Assembly: GCF_003991205.1 (NCBI RefSeq)
Contig: NZ_RXOZ01000035.1
Location: forward strand, 124,001-188,000
Direction: 5' to 3'
Length of the DNA stretch: 64,000 nt
From: Georgenia sp. SYP-B2076
Lineage (GTDB): Bacteria > Actinomycetota > Actinomycetes > Actinomycetales > Actinomycetaceae
Every line of letters begins with the position of its first letter. The first letter of the stretch is position 1. Shown here piece by piece: positions 15,788 to 23,266 of the stretch. The notes under the pieces were generated by a model, which was not told the DNA's origin, made no database searches, and saw only the letters and a program-made list of their open reading frames with translations. A program made the translations under genes and the position numbers.

Positions 15788-18718
15788 ATGCCCGCACGCG
15801 AGCAGAGCGAGACCGTGACCATCGAGGGGCGCCGGCTGCGCCTGACCAACCTGTCCAAGGTGCTCTACCCGGAGACCGGCACGACCAAGGCTGATGTGCT
15901 CGGCTACCTCGCCGAGATCGCACCCGTCATGCTGCCGCACTGCGCGGGACGCCCGGCGACCCGCAAGCGCTGGCCGGCCGGCGTGGGCACCGCGGAGGAG
16001 CCGGGCGAGGTCTTCTTCATCAAGAACCTCGAGCAGGGCGCGCCGGACTGGGTGGTGCGCGCGGACATCGAGCACTCCACGGGCCCCAAGGCCTACCCGA
16101 TCGTCGACGGCGCGGCGACGCTCGCCTGGCTCGGGCAGATGGGCGCCCTCGAGATCCACGTGCCGCAGTGGAGGTTCGGCTCCGACGGTGAGCCTCGCAA
16201 CCCCGACCGCCTGGTGCTGGACCTCGACCCGGGCTCCGGCGTCGGCCTGCCCGAGTGCGCCGAGGTCGCCCGCATCGCCCGGGCCCTGCTGGAGGGCATG
16301 GGGCTGGAGCCGGTGCCCGTGACGTCGGGCTCGAAGGGGATCCACCTGTACGCCGCGCTCGACGGCTCGCACACCTCCGACCAGATCAACGCGATCGCGC
16401 ACGAGCTGGCCCGCGCCATGGAGGCCGACCACAAGGACCTCGTGGTCTCCGACATGAAGAGGGCCCTGCGCGGCGGCAAGGTGCTGGTGGACTGGTCGCA
16501 GAACAACTCGAGCAAGACGACCATCGCCCCGTACTCGCTGCGCGGGCGTCCCCACCCCACCGTGGCGGCGCCGCGCACCTGGCGCGAGCTCGACTCCCCG
16601 GACCTCGCGCAGCTGGAGTACCCCGAGGTGCTGCGCCGGGTGCGGCGCGGCGGCGACCCGATGGCCGTGCTGCTCGGCGCCTACGACGCGCCCTACGACG
16701 ATCCCGGCGAGCGCACCCCGGCGGCTCGCGAGGCCCTCCGCGGCGACGGCCCGGGCGGCGGCGGCCCGGGTGACGGGGGCCCGGGCGGTGGCGGCCCCGG
16801 TGACGGCGGCCCGGGTGACGGCGGCCCGGGTGACGGCGGCCCGGGCGGCGGCGAAGCGCGCGACGCGCCCGGACCTGCGCCGTCGACCCGGGTGGGGCTC
16901 CGGCGGCGCCGCGACCGGCTGGCGACGTACCGCGCCATGCGCGACCCGGCCAGGACCCCCGAGCCGGTCCCCGAGGCGATCCTCAGCGACTTCAGCGAGG
17001 CGGCCCAGACGTTCGTCATCCAGGAGCACCACGCCCGCCGGCTGCACTGGGACTTCCGCCTCGCGCACGAGGGCGTGCTCGTGAGCTGGGCGCTGCCCAA
17101 GGGCGTCCCGGTCGACCGGGCGCGGAACAACCTCGCCGTGCAGACCGAGGACCACCCGATGGAGTACGGCACCTTCGAGGGCACCATCCCCAGGGGCGAG
17201 TACGGCGGCGGTGAGGTGACCATCTGGGACTCCGGCACGTACGAGCTGCACAAGTGGCGCGAGGGCAAGGAGGTCATCGTCACCCTCACCGGCCGGGAGG
17301 ACGGCGGCCTCGCGACGGACGGGCCCGGCCGCACCGCCAAGTTGGCGCTCATCCGCACCGGTGGGCGCGGCGGCGAGGACGGCAACCACTGGCTCATCCA
17401 CCTCATGGACCCGGAGGCGCCCTCACGCTGGCGGCGCCCGCACGCCACCGGCGCCCACGCCGTCGCGGCACGCCGGGGCGGGGACGACGGCGGACGCGCC
17501 GGCCGGGGGACTGTCGGCCGGGGCGGCGCCGAGCATGACGCCGCGGGTCAGCGAGCCGGCCGGGGCGGCGCCGAGCATGACGCCGCGGGTCAGCGAGCCG
17601 GCCGGGGCGGCGCCGACCACGGCACCGCACGCAGCGGCGCCGACCTGCGTCCCGAGACCCGGGGCGCGGTCCGGCGTCGGACCGGCGACGCGCGAACGGC
17701 CACGGCGCGCGGCGGCCGGTCGGCCCGGCTGCCGACGCCGATGCTCGCGACCCTGGGTACCGTCGCGGACCTGTCGGACCATCACGACTGGGCGCTCGAG
17801 ATGAAGTGGGACGGCGTCCGGGCGGTCGTCGAGATCGAGGGCGGCCAGGTGCGGCTGGTCAGCCGGAACGGCAACGAGGTCACGCGCCTGTACCCGGAGC
17901 TCGCGGGCATCGCCCCGGTCCTGACCGGTGCGGGGCGCGCCGTGCTGGACGGCGAGATCGTCGCGCTCGACGGTCGCGGACGGCCGAGCTTCGCGCGCCT
18001 GCAGAAGCGGTTCAACCTGACCGACGACCGTCAGGTCGAGGCGCTCGCGGCGGACAACCCCGTCCGTCTCCTCCTCTTCGACGCGTTGGAGGCCGACGGG
18101 GAGCCGCTGACGGACCGTACGTACGACGCGCGCCGCGAGGCGCTGCGCGGGCTCGTCGACCCCGGTGCGCACCCGCTCGTCGACATCCCCGACGTGTTCG
18201 AGGGCGACGTCGCCTCAGCCGTGCGCGCCAGCCGCACCTGGGGGCTGGAGGGGGTGATGGCCAAGCGCAGGGACTCGAGGTACACGCCGGGCCGGCGCTC
18301 GCCGTCGTGGGTCAAGATCAAGCACTCCCTCACGCAGGAGGTCGTGGTCATCGGCTGGCGCCCCGGGCAGGGGAACAGGGCCGGCGCGGTCGGGTCCCTC
18401 CTCATCGCGGTGCCGGACGGCGCCCCCGGCGACGCCGAGAGGACCCTCCGCTACGCCGGGAGGGTCGGGACCGGCTTCACGCTCCGCGAGGCCGAGGAGT
18501 GGCTGCACGAGCTGGTGCGGACGGAGCGCGCCACCCCGCCCGCGCCCGACGTCCCCCGGCCGGACGCCCGCGACGCCCGGTGGGTCACGCCCGGCCGGGT
18601 CGCGGAGGTCGAGCTGTCCGAGTGGACGGGGGAGGGGCGCATGCGCCACCCCCGCTGGCGCGGGTGGCGCCCGGACAAAAGCGTCGACGACGTCGTGCTG
18701 GAGGTGGCGCCCGAGTGA
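15788..18718 (+). CDS. ligD: Multifunctional non-homologous end-joining DNA ligase LigD
   Basis: The 976-residue enzyme has the order polymerase/primase, 3'-phosphoesterase, ATP-dependent ligase. The polymerase module spans about residues 10-300 (LVLDLDPG holds metal-binding Asp residues). The phosphoesterase module spans about 370-560 (FVIQEHHARRLHWDFRL, PRGEYGGGEVTIWD). The ligase module spans about 650-976, with adenylation Lys 673 in LEMKWDGVRAVVE and later GLEGVMAKRRDSRYTPG. It repairs double-strand breaks with Ku. Linker 1 (about 317-365) is Gly/Pro/Asp repeats, and linker 2 (about 570-630) contains 14-residue repeats. The start at 15788 is directly before the conserved VTIEGRRLRLTNL. 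A frame open far upstream is spurious. No ku gene is in the window. Confidence 0.95.
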   Translation: MPAREQSETVTIEGRRLRLTNLSKVLYPETGTTKADVLGYLAEIAPVMLPHCAGRPATRKRWPAGVGTAEEPGEVFFIKNLEQGAPDWVVRADIEHSTGPKAYPIVDGAATLAWLGQMGALEIHVPQWRFGSDGEPRNPDRLVLDLDPGSGVGLPECAEVARIARALLEGMGLEPVPVTSGSKGIHLYAALDGSHTSDQINAIAHELARAMEADHKDLVVSDMKRALRGGKVLVDWSQNNSSKTTIAPYSLRGRPHPTVAAPRTWRELDSPDLAQLEYPEVLRRVRRGGDPMAVLLGAYDAPYDDPGERTPAAREALRGDGPGGGGPGDGGPGGGGPGDGGPGDGGPGDGGPGGGEARDAPGPAPSTRVGLRRRRDRLATYRAMRDPARTPEPVPEAILSDFSEAAQTFVIQEHHARRLHWDFRLAHEGVLVSWALPKGVPVDRARNNLAVQTEDHPMEYGTFEGTIPRGEYGGGEVTIWDSGTYELHKWREGKEVIVTLTGREDGGLATDGPGRTAKLALIRTGGRGGEDGNHWLIHLMDPEAPSRWRRPHATGAHAVAARRGGDDGGRAGRGTVGRGGAEHDAAGQRAGRGGAEHDAAGQRAGRGGADHGTARSGADLRPETRGAVRRRTGDARTATARGGRSARLPTPMLATLGTVADLSDHHDWALEMKWDGVRAVVEIEGGQVRLVSRNGNEVTRLYPELAGIAPVLTGAGRAVLDGEIVALDGRGRPSFARLQKRFNLTDDRQVEALAADNPVRLLLFDALEADGEPLTDRTYDARREALRGLVDPGAHPLVDIPDVFEGDVASAVRASRTWGLEGVMAKRRDSRYTPGRRSPSWVKIKHSLTQEVVVIGWRPGQGNRAGAVGSLLIAVPDGAPGDAERTLRYAGRVGTGFTLREAEEWLHELVRTERATPPAPDVPRPDARDARWVTPGRVAEVELSEWTGEGRMRHPRWRGWRPDKSVDDVVLEVAPE
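17517..17621 (+). repeat. 42-bp tandem repeat in the LigD linker
   Basis: Two perfect 42-bp units (17517-17558, 17559-17600) and a partial third encode the 14-residue repeat GRGGAEHDAAGQRA between the phosphoesterase and ligase modules. In-frame copy-number change would alter linker length without breaking the protein. Confidence 0.85.
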
Positions 18719-18800
18719 CGAGGCCGGGGTGCGCGGGTGCGCCGGGCGGGTAACGTGGCCTCGGGCCGGGAACGACGTCCGGGACATGTGTCGCAGATCA

Positions 18801-18870
18801 CAGGACGGTCACGGCGACGCTGCGCAGCGTGGCGATCCGTCCTGGTTACCGCTGTGACCTGCAGTGTTAC
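18801..18870. other. Structured intergenic element downstream of ligD
   Basis: The 308-base gap after ligD holds an outer inverted repeat CAGGACGG (18801-18808) / CCGTCCTG (18837-18844) enclosing the perfect palindrome ACGCTGCGCAGCGT (18817-18830). Three GTNAC pentamers (GTTAC, GTGAC, GTTAC) follow at about 18845-18870. This may be the ligD terminator or a leader for the CBM48 gene. The rest of the gap shows only a weak -10-like TACGCT at 18940-18945. Confidence 0.45.
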
Positions 18871-19026
18871 GGGGCATGGCCCTGAGGTGGGTGCCCGCCC
18901 GGGCGCGGCGGCGCGACGGGTCCCGGTATCGGTGAGCCTTACGCTTGGCGTGTCGGTGATGGGCGACCTCTCGGAGGCCTGCCACCATCACGCTCGAAGC
19001 GTTCCTCTCACGAAACGGGAAGTCTT

Positions 19027-19305
19027 GTGATCAAGCAGTCGCGCGCACCGAAGAAGGGCCGGAAGCTCACCTTCGTCCTCCCGGCAGACCACCCGGCGGG
19101 CACGATCAGCGTCGTCGGCACGTTCAACGACTGGACGCCGGGCGAGCACGTGCTGCGCAAGCGCAGCAACGGCACCATCAGCACGTCGGTCACCGTGCCC
19201 GAGGGGACCAGCGTGAAGTTCCGCTACCTCGGCGAGAACGGCCACTGGTTCGACGACCCCGACGCCGACGCGATCACCGCGGACGGCAGCCTCATCCACG
19301 CCTGA
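19027..19305 (+). CDS. Stand-alone CBM48/isoamylase early-set domain protein
   Basis: This 92-residue protein is a single immunoglobulin-like glycogen-binding domain of the CBM48/AMPK-beta type. Residues about 12-80 read LTFVLPADHPAGTISVVGTF then NDWTPGEHVL, followed by VTVPEGTSVKFRYL and WFDDPDAD, the usual carbohydrate-contact order. It lacks any catalytic module or signal peptide, so it probably binds glycogen in the cytoplasm or regulates a partner. The start is GTG 19027 with ACGGGAAG upstream. Such lone domains occur in many bacteria, often without an assigned job. Confidence 0.85.
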   Translation: MIKQSRAPKKGRKLTFVLPADHPAGTISVVGTFNDWTPGEHVLRKRSNGTISTSVTVPEGTSVKFRYLGENGHWFDDPDADAITADGSLIHA

Positions 19306-19444
19306 CAGGCAAGCGCGCCGGCGGGGCCGTCGAGGGTCTCGTCCGCTGTGGGGGCACGCGGGGCCGCGGCCGCCTCGTCGGCTGTGGGGCGACCGCCGCC
19401 TCCCGGGGCGGCAGGTGCCGCGCCGGCGGGGCGTCGCGCGTGTG

Positions 19445-19505
19445 CGCGAGATATAGAATTGTGCCGTCTGTAATTATGGTCGGGTAGACGCGGCGTCTCG
19501 CGCCG
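19445..19505 (+). promoter_or_regulatory. AT-rich promoter region of the 19526 gene
   Basis: The only AT-rich island nearby (TATAGAATT at 19452-19460, TAATTATGG at 19471-19479) lies 50-75 bases before the start of the membrane-anchored protein. TAGAAT at 19454-19459 fits a -10 box. No good -35 match is seen. Confidence 0.4.
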
Positions 19506-19525
19506 CCTAGCCCAAGGAGCCACAG

Positions 19526-20347
19526 ATGAGCACGCCCCCCGACTGGTCGCCGTACGGACCCGGTCAGCAGCAGGACCCGCACGTCCCCGCGCCGTCACCG
19601 TCCACGGAGTACTACGGCACCACGTACCCGCCGGCCGCTCCGACCGTCGACCCGCAGGCCGGCCGGCCGAGCGCGCCGTGGGAGGCATCGGCGCTTCCCA
19701 CGGGCGGCGCGGGCAAGAAGGGCATGAGCGGCGGCAAGGTCGCCCTGATCGCCTCGGCGACCGGCGTCGTCGGGCTCGCCCTCGGCCTGGCCATCGGCAG
19801 CGCGGGCGGGGAGCCCGCGCCCTCCGCCGCGCCGTCGTCCAGCGCGGCCGCACCCGAGAGCGACGCGCCCGAGGAGCCGCCCGCCACGGCGGACTCCGCC
19901 GTCGCCCCGGCGCCGGCGCCCGCCGACGGCGACGAGGGCACGCGCGCGAACCCGTTCGTCATCGGCGACGTCGTCTCCAGCGAGGACTGGGAGGTCGTCC
20001 TGGGTCAGCCCCGCGAGGCGCTGGCCGAGATCCAGGCGGAGAACCGGTTCAACGACCCGCCCGCGGACGGCATGGCCTTCTGGATCGTGCCGGTGAGCGC
20101 GACCTACACGGGCGCCGAGTCGGGCACCGCCTGGCTGGACCTCCGGGTCGCGTTCGTCGGGTCCGACTCCCGCACGTACTCGGACAGCTGCGGCGTCATC
20201 CCGGGCAGCCTCACCGACGTCGACGAGCTGTACACGGGCGGCGTGGCCGAGGGCAACGTCTGCGTCGCGGTCCCCTCGGGCGCCGACGGGCTCTGGACGC
20301 TGTCCGCCGGGTGGGGCGACCCGGTGTTCTTCACCGCGGCCCCGTGA
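19526..20347 (+). CDS. Membrane-anchored extracytoplasmic protein (DUF4352-like)
   Basis: The 273-residue protein begins with a Pro/Tyr/Gln-rich cytoplasmic segment (about 1-65), then one transmembrane helix (KVALIASATGVVGLALGLAIGS at about 72-93, shortened here to its core VALIASATGVVGLALGL), then an Ala/Pro/Ser-rich linker. A C-terminal beta-rich domain of about 130 residues starts NPFVIGDVVSSEDWEVVLG and has two Cys (SDSCGVIPG and GNVCVAVPSG) that could form a disulfide. The layout matches actinobacterial proteins of the DUF4352/telomeric-repeat-like group. Function is unknown. AAGGAG precedes the start. Confidence 0.78.
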   Translation: MSTPPDWSPYGPGQQQDPHVPAPSPSTEYYGTTYPPAAPTVDPQAGRPSAPWEASALPTGGAGKKGMSGGKVALIASATGVVGLALGLAIGSAGGEPAPSAAPSSSAAAPESDAPEEPPATADSAVAPAPAPADGDEGTRANPFVIGDVVSSEDWEVVLGQPREALAEIQAENRFNDPPADGMAFWIVPVSATYTGAESGTAWLDLRVAFVGSDSRTYSDSCGVIPGSLTDVDELYTGGVAEGNVCVAVPSGADGLWTLSAGWGDPVFFTAAP

Positions 20348-20399
20348 TCGCTTCCGCGTAGGCGGCTGGCCCCGGCGTCCCTCGGGGGAGCCGGGGCCG

Positions 20400-20905
20400 G
20401 CCGTTGCCCGGGGGCCTGCGGCTCGCGCTGCGGGGCCGTCCCGTGGCCGTGGCGCCGCGAGAGGCGCCGCGGTCGTCGAGAGCGAGGACGTGGTGGGGGC
20501 AGCCGGCGCGGCCGCCGCCGGGCTCCTGGGCCGGGGGCGCCTCCGGCCCGATCGCGACCGGCCCGATCGCGACCGCCCGGGGCGCGACGGCCCAGGGCGC
20601 GGCGACCGCGACCGCCCGGGGCGCGGCGACCCGGTGCGGCGTGTGCGCGAGCTCGCCGACCGCGCGCGACGCGACATCCTTATGGACGCCGTCGCCGTGC
20701 TGGGCCGTCCGGCCGCGACCGAGCTGCGACGCGGCCGCGTCGAGCGGTGGTGGTGGAGGCCGCCCGGCACGCCGACCTCCTCGTCGTCGCCCGCGACGGC
20801 GACCCGGGCCGACTCGGGCCGCGCAGCCTCGAGCCGCAAACCGCCCAACCCGGCGCGACCCCGCACTCCCGGGGCATGCCGGTGGCCGGCTCTGCTCCGG
20901 AGTAG
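20400..20905 (+). pseudogene. Decayed universal stress protein-like gene
   Basis: No intact gene fills 20348-20974, but two frames join into a degraded universal-stress-protein-like sequence. The first frame reads VRELADRARRDILMDAVAVL then GRPAATELRRGRVER. A shift at about 20745-20750 moves to a second frame reading VVVEAARHADLLVVARDGD and PGRLGPRSLEPQ, ending at TAG 20903. The phrase ADLLVVARDGDP-GRLGPRSL is typical of an actinobacterial UspA subgroup that normally continues into a C-terminal segment near VDHAP, which is missing. The upstream part is a low-complexity Arg/Asp/Pro stretch. Recognition rests on memory of the family. Confidence 0.45.
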
Positions 20906-20943
20906 ATGCCTCAGGCCTATGGCCGAGGGATGTACTCCGGAGC
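20894..20943. repeat. 11-bp inverted repeat containing a motif shared with 63.1 kb
   Basis: GCTCCGGAGTA (20894-20904) and TACTCCGGAGC (20933-20943) are exact inverted copies 28 bases apart. The right arm overlaps GCCGAGGGATGTACTCCG (20922-20939), which recurs exactly at 63087-63104 in another intergenic region. Confidence 0.6.
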
Positions 20944-20974
20944 GGAGAGGTGGGCGCTGCGTGATCCCCGGCCG

Positions 20975-21430
20975 TCAGGCCGCGTGCGCCGCGAACAGGC
21001 TCAGCACGTGCTCCCAGCCGGCGTCGTAGTCGGCCCGCGCGCGGTCGGCGTCGGGCCGCCCCTCCCAGCCGGAGTGCGTGAGCTCGACCCTCGTGCGGTC
21101 GGCGACGGCGGTGAAGGTGACCTCCACGAGCGTGCCGTCCGCCTCGCTGCGCCCGGGGTGCCACGTGCAGGCCACGAGGTGCGGCGGCTCCCACCGCGTC
21201 ACGGTCCCCCACACCGACGTGCCGCCAGCCGGCAGCGCCTCCGTGATCTCGCCGCCGACGCGTCCCGCCACGGTGATCGCCGCGCCTTCGCGCCGACCGA
21301 CGGAGTGCGTGGTCAGGGGCCACCACTCGCTCATGCGACGGGTGAAGATCTCGAACGCCCGCGCGGGCGGCGCCGTCACGGTGACGGACTTGACCAGCGG
21401 GTCGGCGGGATGCGGCGTGGTGGTGGCCAT
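20975..21430 (-). CDS. SRPBCC (AHSA1-like) domain protein
   Basis: This 151-residue protein is a single START/SRPBCC-fold domain of the activator of Hsp90 ATPase 1 type. It opens with VKSVTVTAPPARAFEIFTRR and WWPLTTHSVG and ends with VELTHSGWEGRPDADRARAD and WEHVLSLFAAHA, the usual motifs. It probably binds a small hydrophobic ligand. ATG 21430 has GAGAGG upstream. The longer open frame to 21526 runs into the divergent promoter region. The neighbouring divergent gene encodes a His-rich exported peptide with no obvious link. Confidence 0.88.
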   Translation of the reverse strand: MATTTPHPADPLVKSVTVTAPPARAFEIFTRRMSEWWPLTTHSVGRREGAAITVAGRVGGEITEALPAGGTSVWGTVTRWEPPHLVACTWHPGRSEADGTLVEVTFTAVADRTRVELTHSGWEGRPDADRARADYDAGWEHVLSLFAAHAA

Positions 21431-21489
21431 GGGGCGCCTCTCGTGGCGAAAGTTCACAGCGTACTGATAGGCGCCGCCTGGGCCCCTCT

Positions 21490-21509
21490 CACGGTGGGTG
21501 CGCACCGTG
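21490..21509. promoter_or_regulatory. Inverted repeat in the divergent promoter region
   Basis: CACGGTG (21490-21496) and CACCGTG (21503-21509) are an inverted repeat with a 6-base centre, 37 bases before the His-rich peptide start and 60 bases before the SRPBCC start. It could be an operator for either gene. Confidence 0.35.
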
Positions 21510-21545
21510 GATGTCGCCCGAAGCAATCGTCATGGGAGACACATC

Positions 21546-21848
21546 ATGCGTCACACGACCATCCTGAGCAGCGTTGCCGCGGCGGCCATCGGCGTGGCAG
21601 TCCTCGGCACGAGCGGTACGGCGTTCGCCTCGACCGCGGCGCCGGCATCGCAGACGGTCACGGTGCAGCAGCACCGGGAGACAGACCACCGGGAGACAAA
21701 CCACCGAGAGACAGACCATCGGGACTCGCACCACCGGGAGATGCGCCACCGCCACAGCAGCGAGTGGTACCGCATCCACGACCACAAGTTCTGGAAGAAG
21801 CACAGCCGCGAGTTCTGGCGGGAGTGGGACCGTCACCTCATGCACTGA
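21546..21848 (+). CDS. Small exported His/Arg/Glu-rich repeat protein
   Basis: The 100-residue product has a Sec signal peptide (SSVAAAAIGVAVLGTSGTAFA, with a likely cut after about residue 28). The mature chain of about 70 residues holds five-residue repeats: HRETD, HRETN, HRETD, HRDSH, HREMR, then HSSEWYRIHDHKFWKKHSRE and a final WDRHLMH. About a fifth of the mature residues are His. I do not recognise the family. Clustered His and acidic residues suggest metal binding or pH-dependent charge, but this is inference. GGGAGA precedes the ATG, and a very strong hairpin follows the gene, so it is likely a single-gene transcript. Confidence 0.75.
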   Translation: MRHTTILSSVAAAAIGVAVLGTSGTAFASTAAPASQTVTVQQHRETDHRETNHRETDHRDSHHREMRHRHSSEWYRIHDHKFWKKHSREFWREWDRHLMH

Positions 21849-21890
21849 CGTCCCTGAAAGCCCCGTCGACCCGTCGGCGGCGCACACGGT

Positions 21891-21923
21891 GGGAGGGTGG
21901 CCGGGACAACCGGCCGCCCTCCC
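21891..21923 (+). terminator. Strong hairpin after the His-rich peptide gene
   Basis: A 14-bp stem with one G-T pair (GGGAGGGTGGCCGG / CCGGCCGCCCTCCC) and loop GACAA lies 42 bases after the stop at 21848. No U-tract follows. Confidence 0.75.
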
Positions 21924-22014
21924 GCCATGTGCAGTGCCTGACGGCGCGCGGCGTGTCACTCCCGGCCGCGGACGGCGCGGGAGCCCGGGCACCGGGATGC
22001 CTAGCATCGGGCCC

Positions 22015-22503
22015 ATGTCACGCGAGCAAGACGCCGGGATCCCGGCGACGGCGGAAGCCTGCCCTGGGACGGCGGTGGGCTTCGCCGAGATCGCCATCCG
22101 GGCGGTCGCTTGGGACGGCGCGGACGCCACCGGGCTGCGGGCGGCCATGGGCGCGGAGCTCGATCCGCGCTACGCCGCCCACGAGGACCGGCTCGGCCGC
22201 GCGCTGGTCCCTGCGGCCTCGGAGATCGTCATGACCCTGGCCGCCTTCGACGGCGACCGTGCGGTGGCGTGCGGCTCCCTGCGCGCGATGCCCGAGCCCG
22301 TCGACGTCGACGGCGTCCCCGCGTCGCTCGAGGTGAAAAAGCTTGAGGCCATCGCCCTGTACGCGGCGCGTGGCTGGCGCCGCCTCCCCGCCTACGGCGA
22401 CTACGCCGCGATCACGGACATCAGTGTCTGCTTCGGCATGGTGCTGCCGGCGGGTGGCGGCGCGAGCGCCGCCGCCGGCGTTGCCCCGAGCGCCCCCGAG
22501 TGA
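22015..22503 (+). CDS. GNAT-family protein lacking the acetyl-CoA core
   Basis: This 162-residue sequence is recognisable as a GNAT acetyltransferase by FDGDRAVACGSLRAM, LEVKK and the C-terminal EAIALYAARGWRRLPAYGDY and SVCFGM. In intact relatives the segment between EVK(R/K) and PEAIALY is about 40 residues and includes the R/Q-x-x-G-x-G/A pantetheine loop. Here VKK (22333-22341) runs directly into LEAIALY, so the core strand and loop are missing in frame. The remaining protein should not bind acetyl-CoA. It may be a degraded gene or may have another role. Downstream, the VIT-family gene begins 14 bases later. Confidence 0.7.
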   Translation: MSREQDAGIPATAEACPGTAVGFAEIAIRAVAWDGADATGLRAAMGAELDPRYAAHEDRLGRALVPAASEIVMTLAAFDGDRAVACGSLRAMPEPVDVDGVPASLEVKKLEAIALYAARGWRRLPAYGDYAAITDISVCFGMVLPAGGGASAAAGVAPSAPE

Positions 22504-22516
22504 TTCGCTGACCGTC

Positions 22517-23248
22517 ATGACTGAGCACGCCCCCGCCGCGTCCCGCCAGGACGAGCCCCACGGCAGCGCCAACCTCGCCCAGCGGCTCAACTGGCTGCGC
22601 GCCGGCGTCCTCGGGGCGAACGACGGCATCGTGTCCACGGCCGCCGTCGTCGTCGGCGTGGCCGGCGCGACGGCGAGCACCGGCGCGATCGTCACGGCTG
22701 GCGTCGCCGCGGCCGTCGGCGGGGCCGTGTCCATGGCGCTGGGCGAGTACGTCTCGGTGAGCAGCCAGCGCGACTCCGAGCGCCACCTCATCGAGCAGGA
22801 GCGCCGCGAGCTCGAGGAGGACCCGGAGGGGGAGCTGCGCGAGCTCACCGAGATCTACATGTCCCAGGGCATCTCCCCGGACACGGCGCACCAGGCCGCC
22901 GTCGAGCTCACCGAGCGTGACGCGCTCGCCGCCCACCTGGCGGCGGAGCTGGGCATCGACCAGGACGACGTCGTCAGCCCCTGGCACGCGGCCCTGGCAT
23001 CCGCCGTCTCGTTCACCCTGGGCGCGATCCTGCCGCTGCTCGCGATCCTGCTCCCGCCGGAGGCGGCGCGGGTGCCGGTGACGTTCGTCGTCACGCTCCT
23101 CGCCCTCGGGCTGACCGGCGCCGTCGCCGCGTGGATCGGCGGCGGGTCCAGGACCCGGGCCGCCGTGCGCGTCGTCGCCGGCGGCGCCCTGGCGCTCGCG
23201 GCCACATTCCTGATCGGTAACCTCCTGGGAACCACCGGCCTGGTGTAG
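22517..23248 (+). CDS. VIT1/CCC1-family iron/manganese transporter
   Basis: The 243-residue protein is a VIT-type divalent metal transporter. The first helices contain NWLRAGVLGANDGIVSTAAV with the conserved Asp, then the EYVSVSSQRD motif. A cytoplasmic metal-binding helical region (ERHLIEQERRELEEDPEGEL) follows, and then three more helices. Members move Fe(II) or Mn(II) out of the cytosol. The gene follows the GNAT remnant closely (14 bases), so they may share a transcript. It converges on a DUF2807 lipoprotein gene with a palindrome between. Confidence 0.92.
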   Translation: MTEHAPAASRQDEPHGSANLAQRLNWLRAGVLGANDGIVSTAAVVVGVAGATASTGAIVTAGVAAAVGGAVSMALGEYVSVSSQRDSERHLIEQERRELEEDPEGELRELTEIYMSQGISPDTAHQAAVELTERDALAAHLAAELGIDQDDVVSPWHAALASAVSFTLGAILPLLAILLPPEAARVPVTFVVTLLALGLTGAVAAWIGGGSRTRAAVRVVAGGALALAATFLIGNLLGTTGLV

Positions 23249-23266
23249 CGGCCCGGGCGCCCGGCC
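23249..23266. terminator. Short palindrome between convergent genes
   Basis: CCGGGCGCCCGG (23253-23264) is a perfect palindrome that almost fills the 18-base gap between the VIT-family stop and the lipoprotein stop. It may act as a compact two-way terminator, folding as CCGG with a GCGC loop. Confidence 0.4.

Noticed and set aside
18719-19026. Cyclic di-AMP or other known riboswitch before the CBM48 gene
   Set aside because: The palindromes and GTNAC boxes do not match any riboswitch core that I can recall, and the structure is short and simple.
20404-21029. Open plus-strand frames after the DUF4352-like gene as intact genes
   Set aside because: They are low-complexity; only a short part reads as a stress-protein remnant, and it needs a frameshift.
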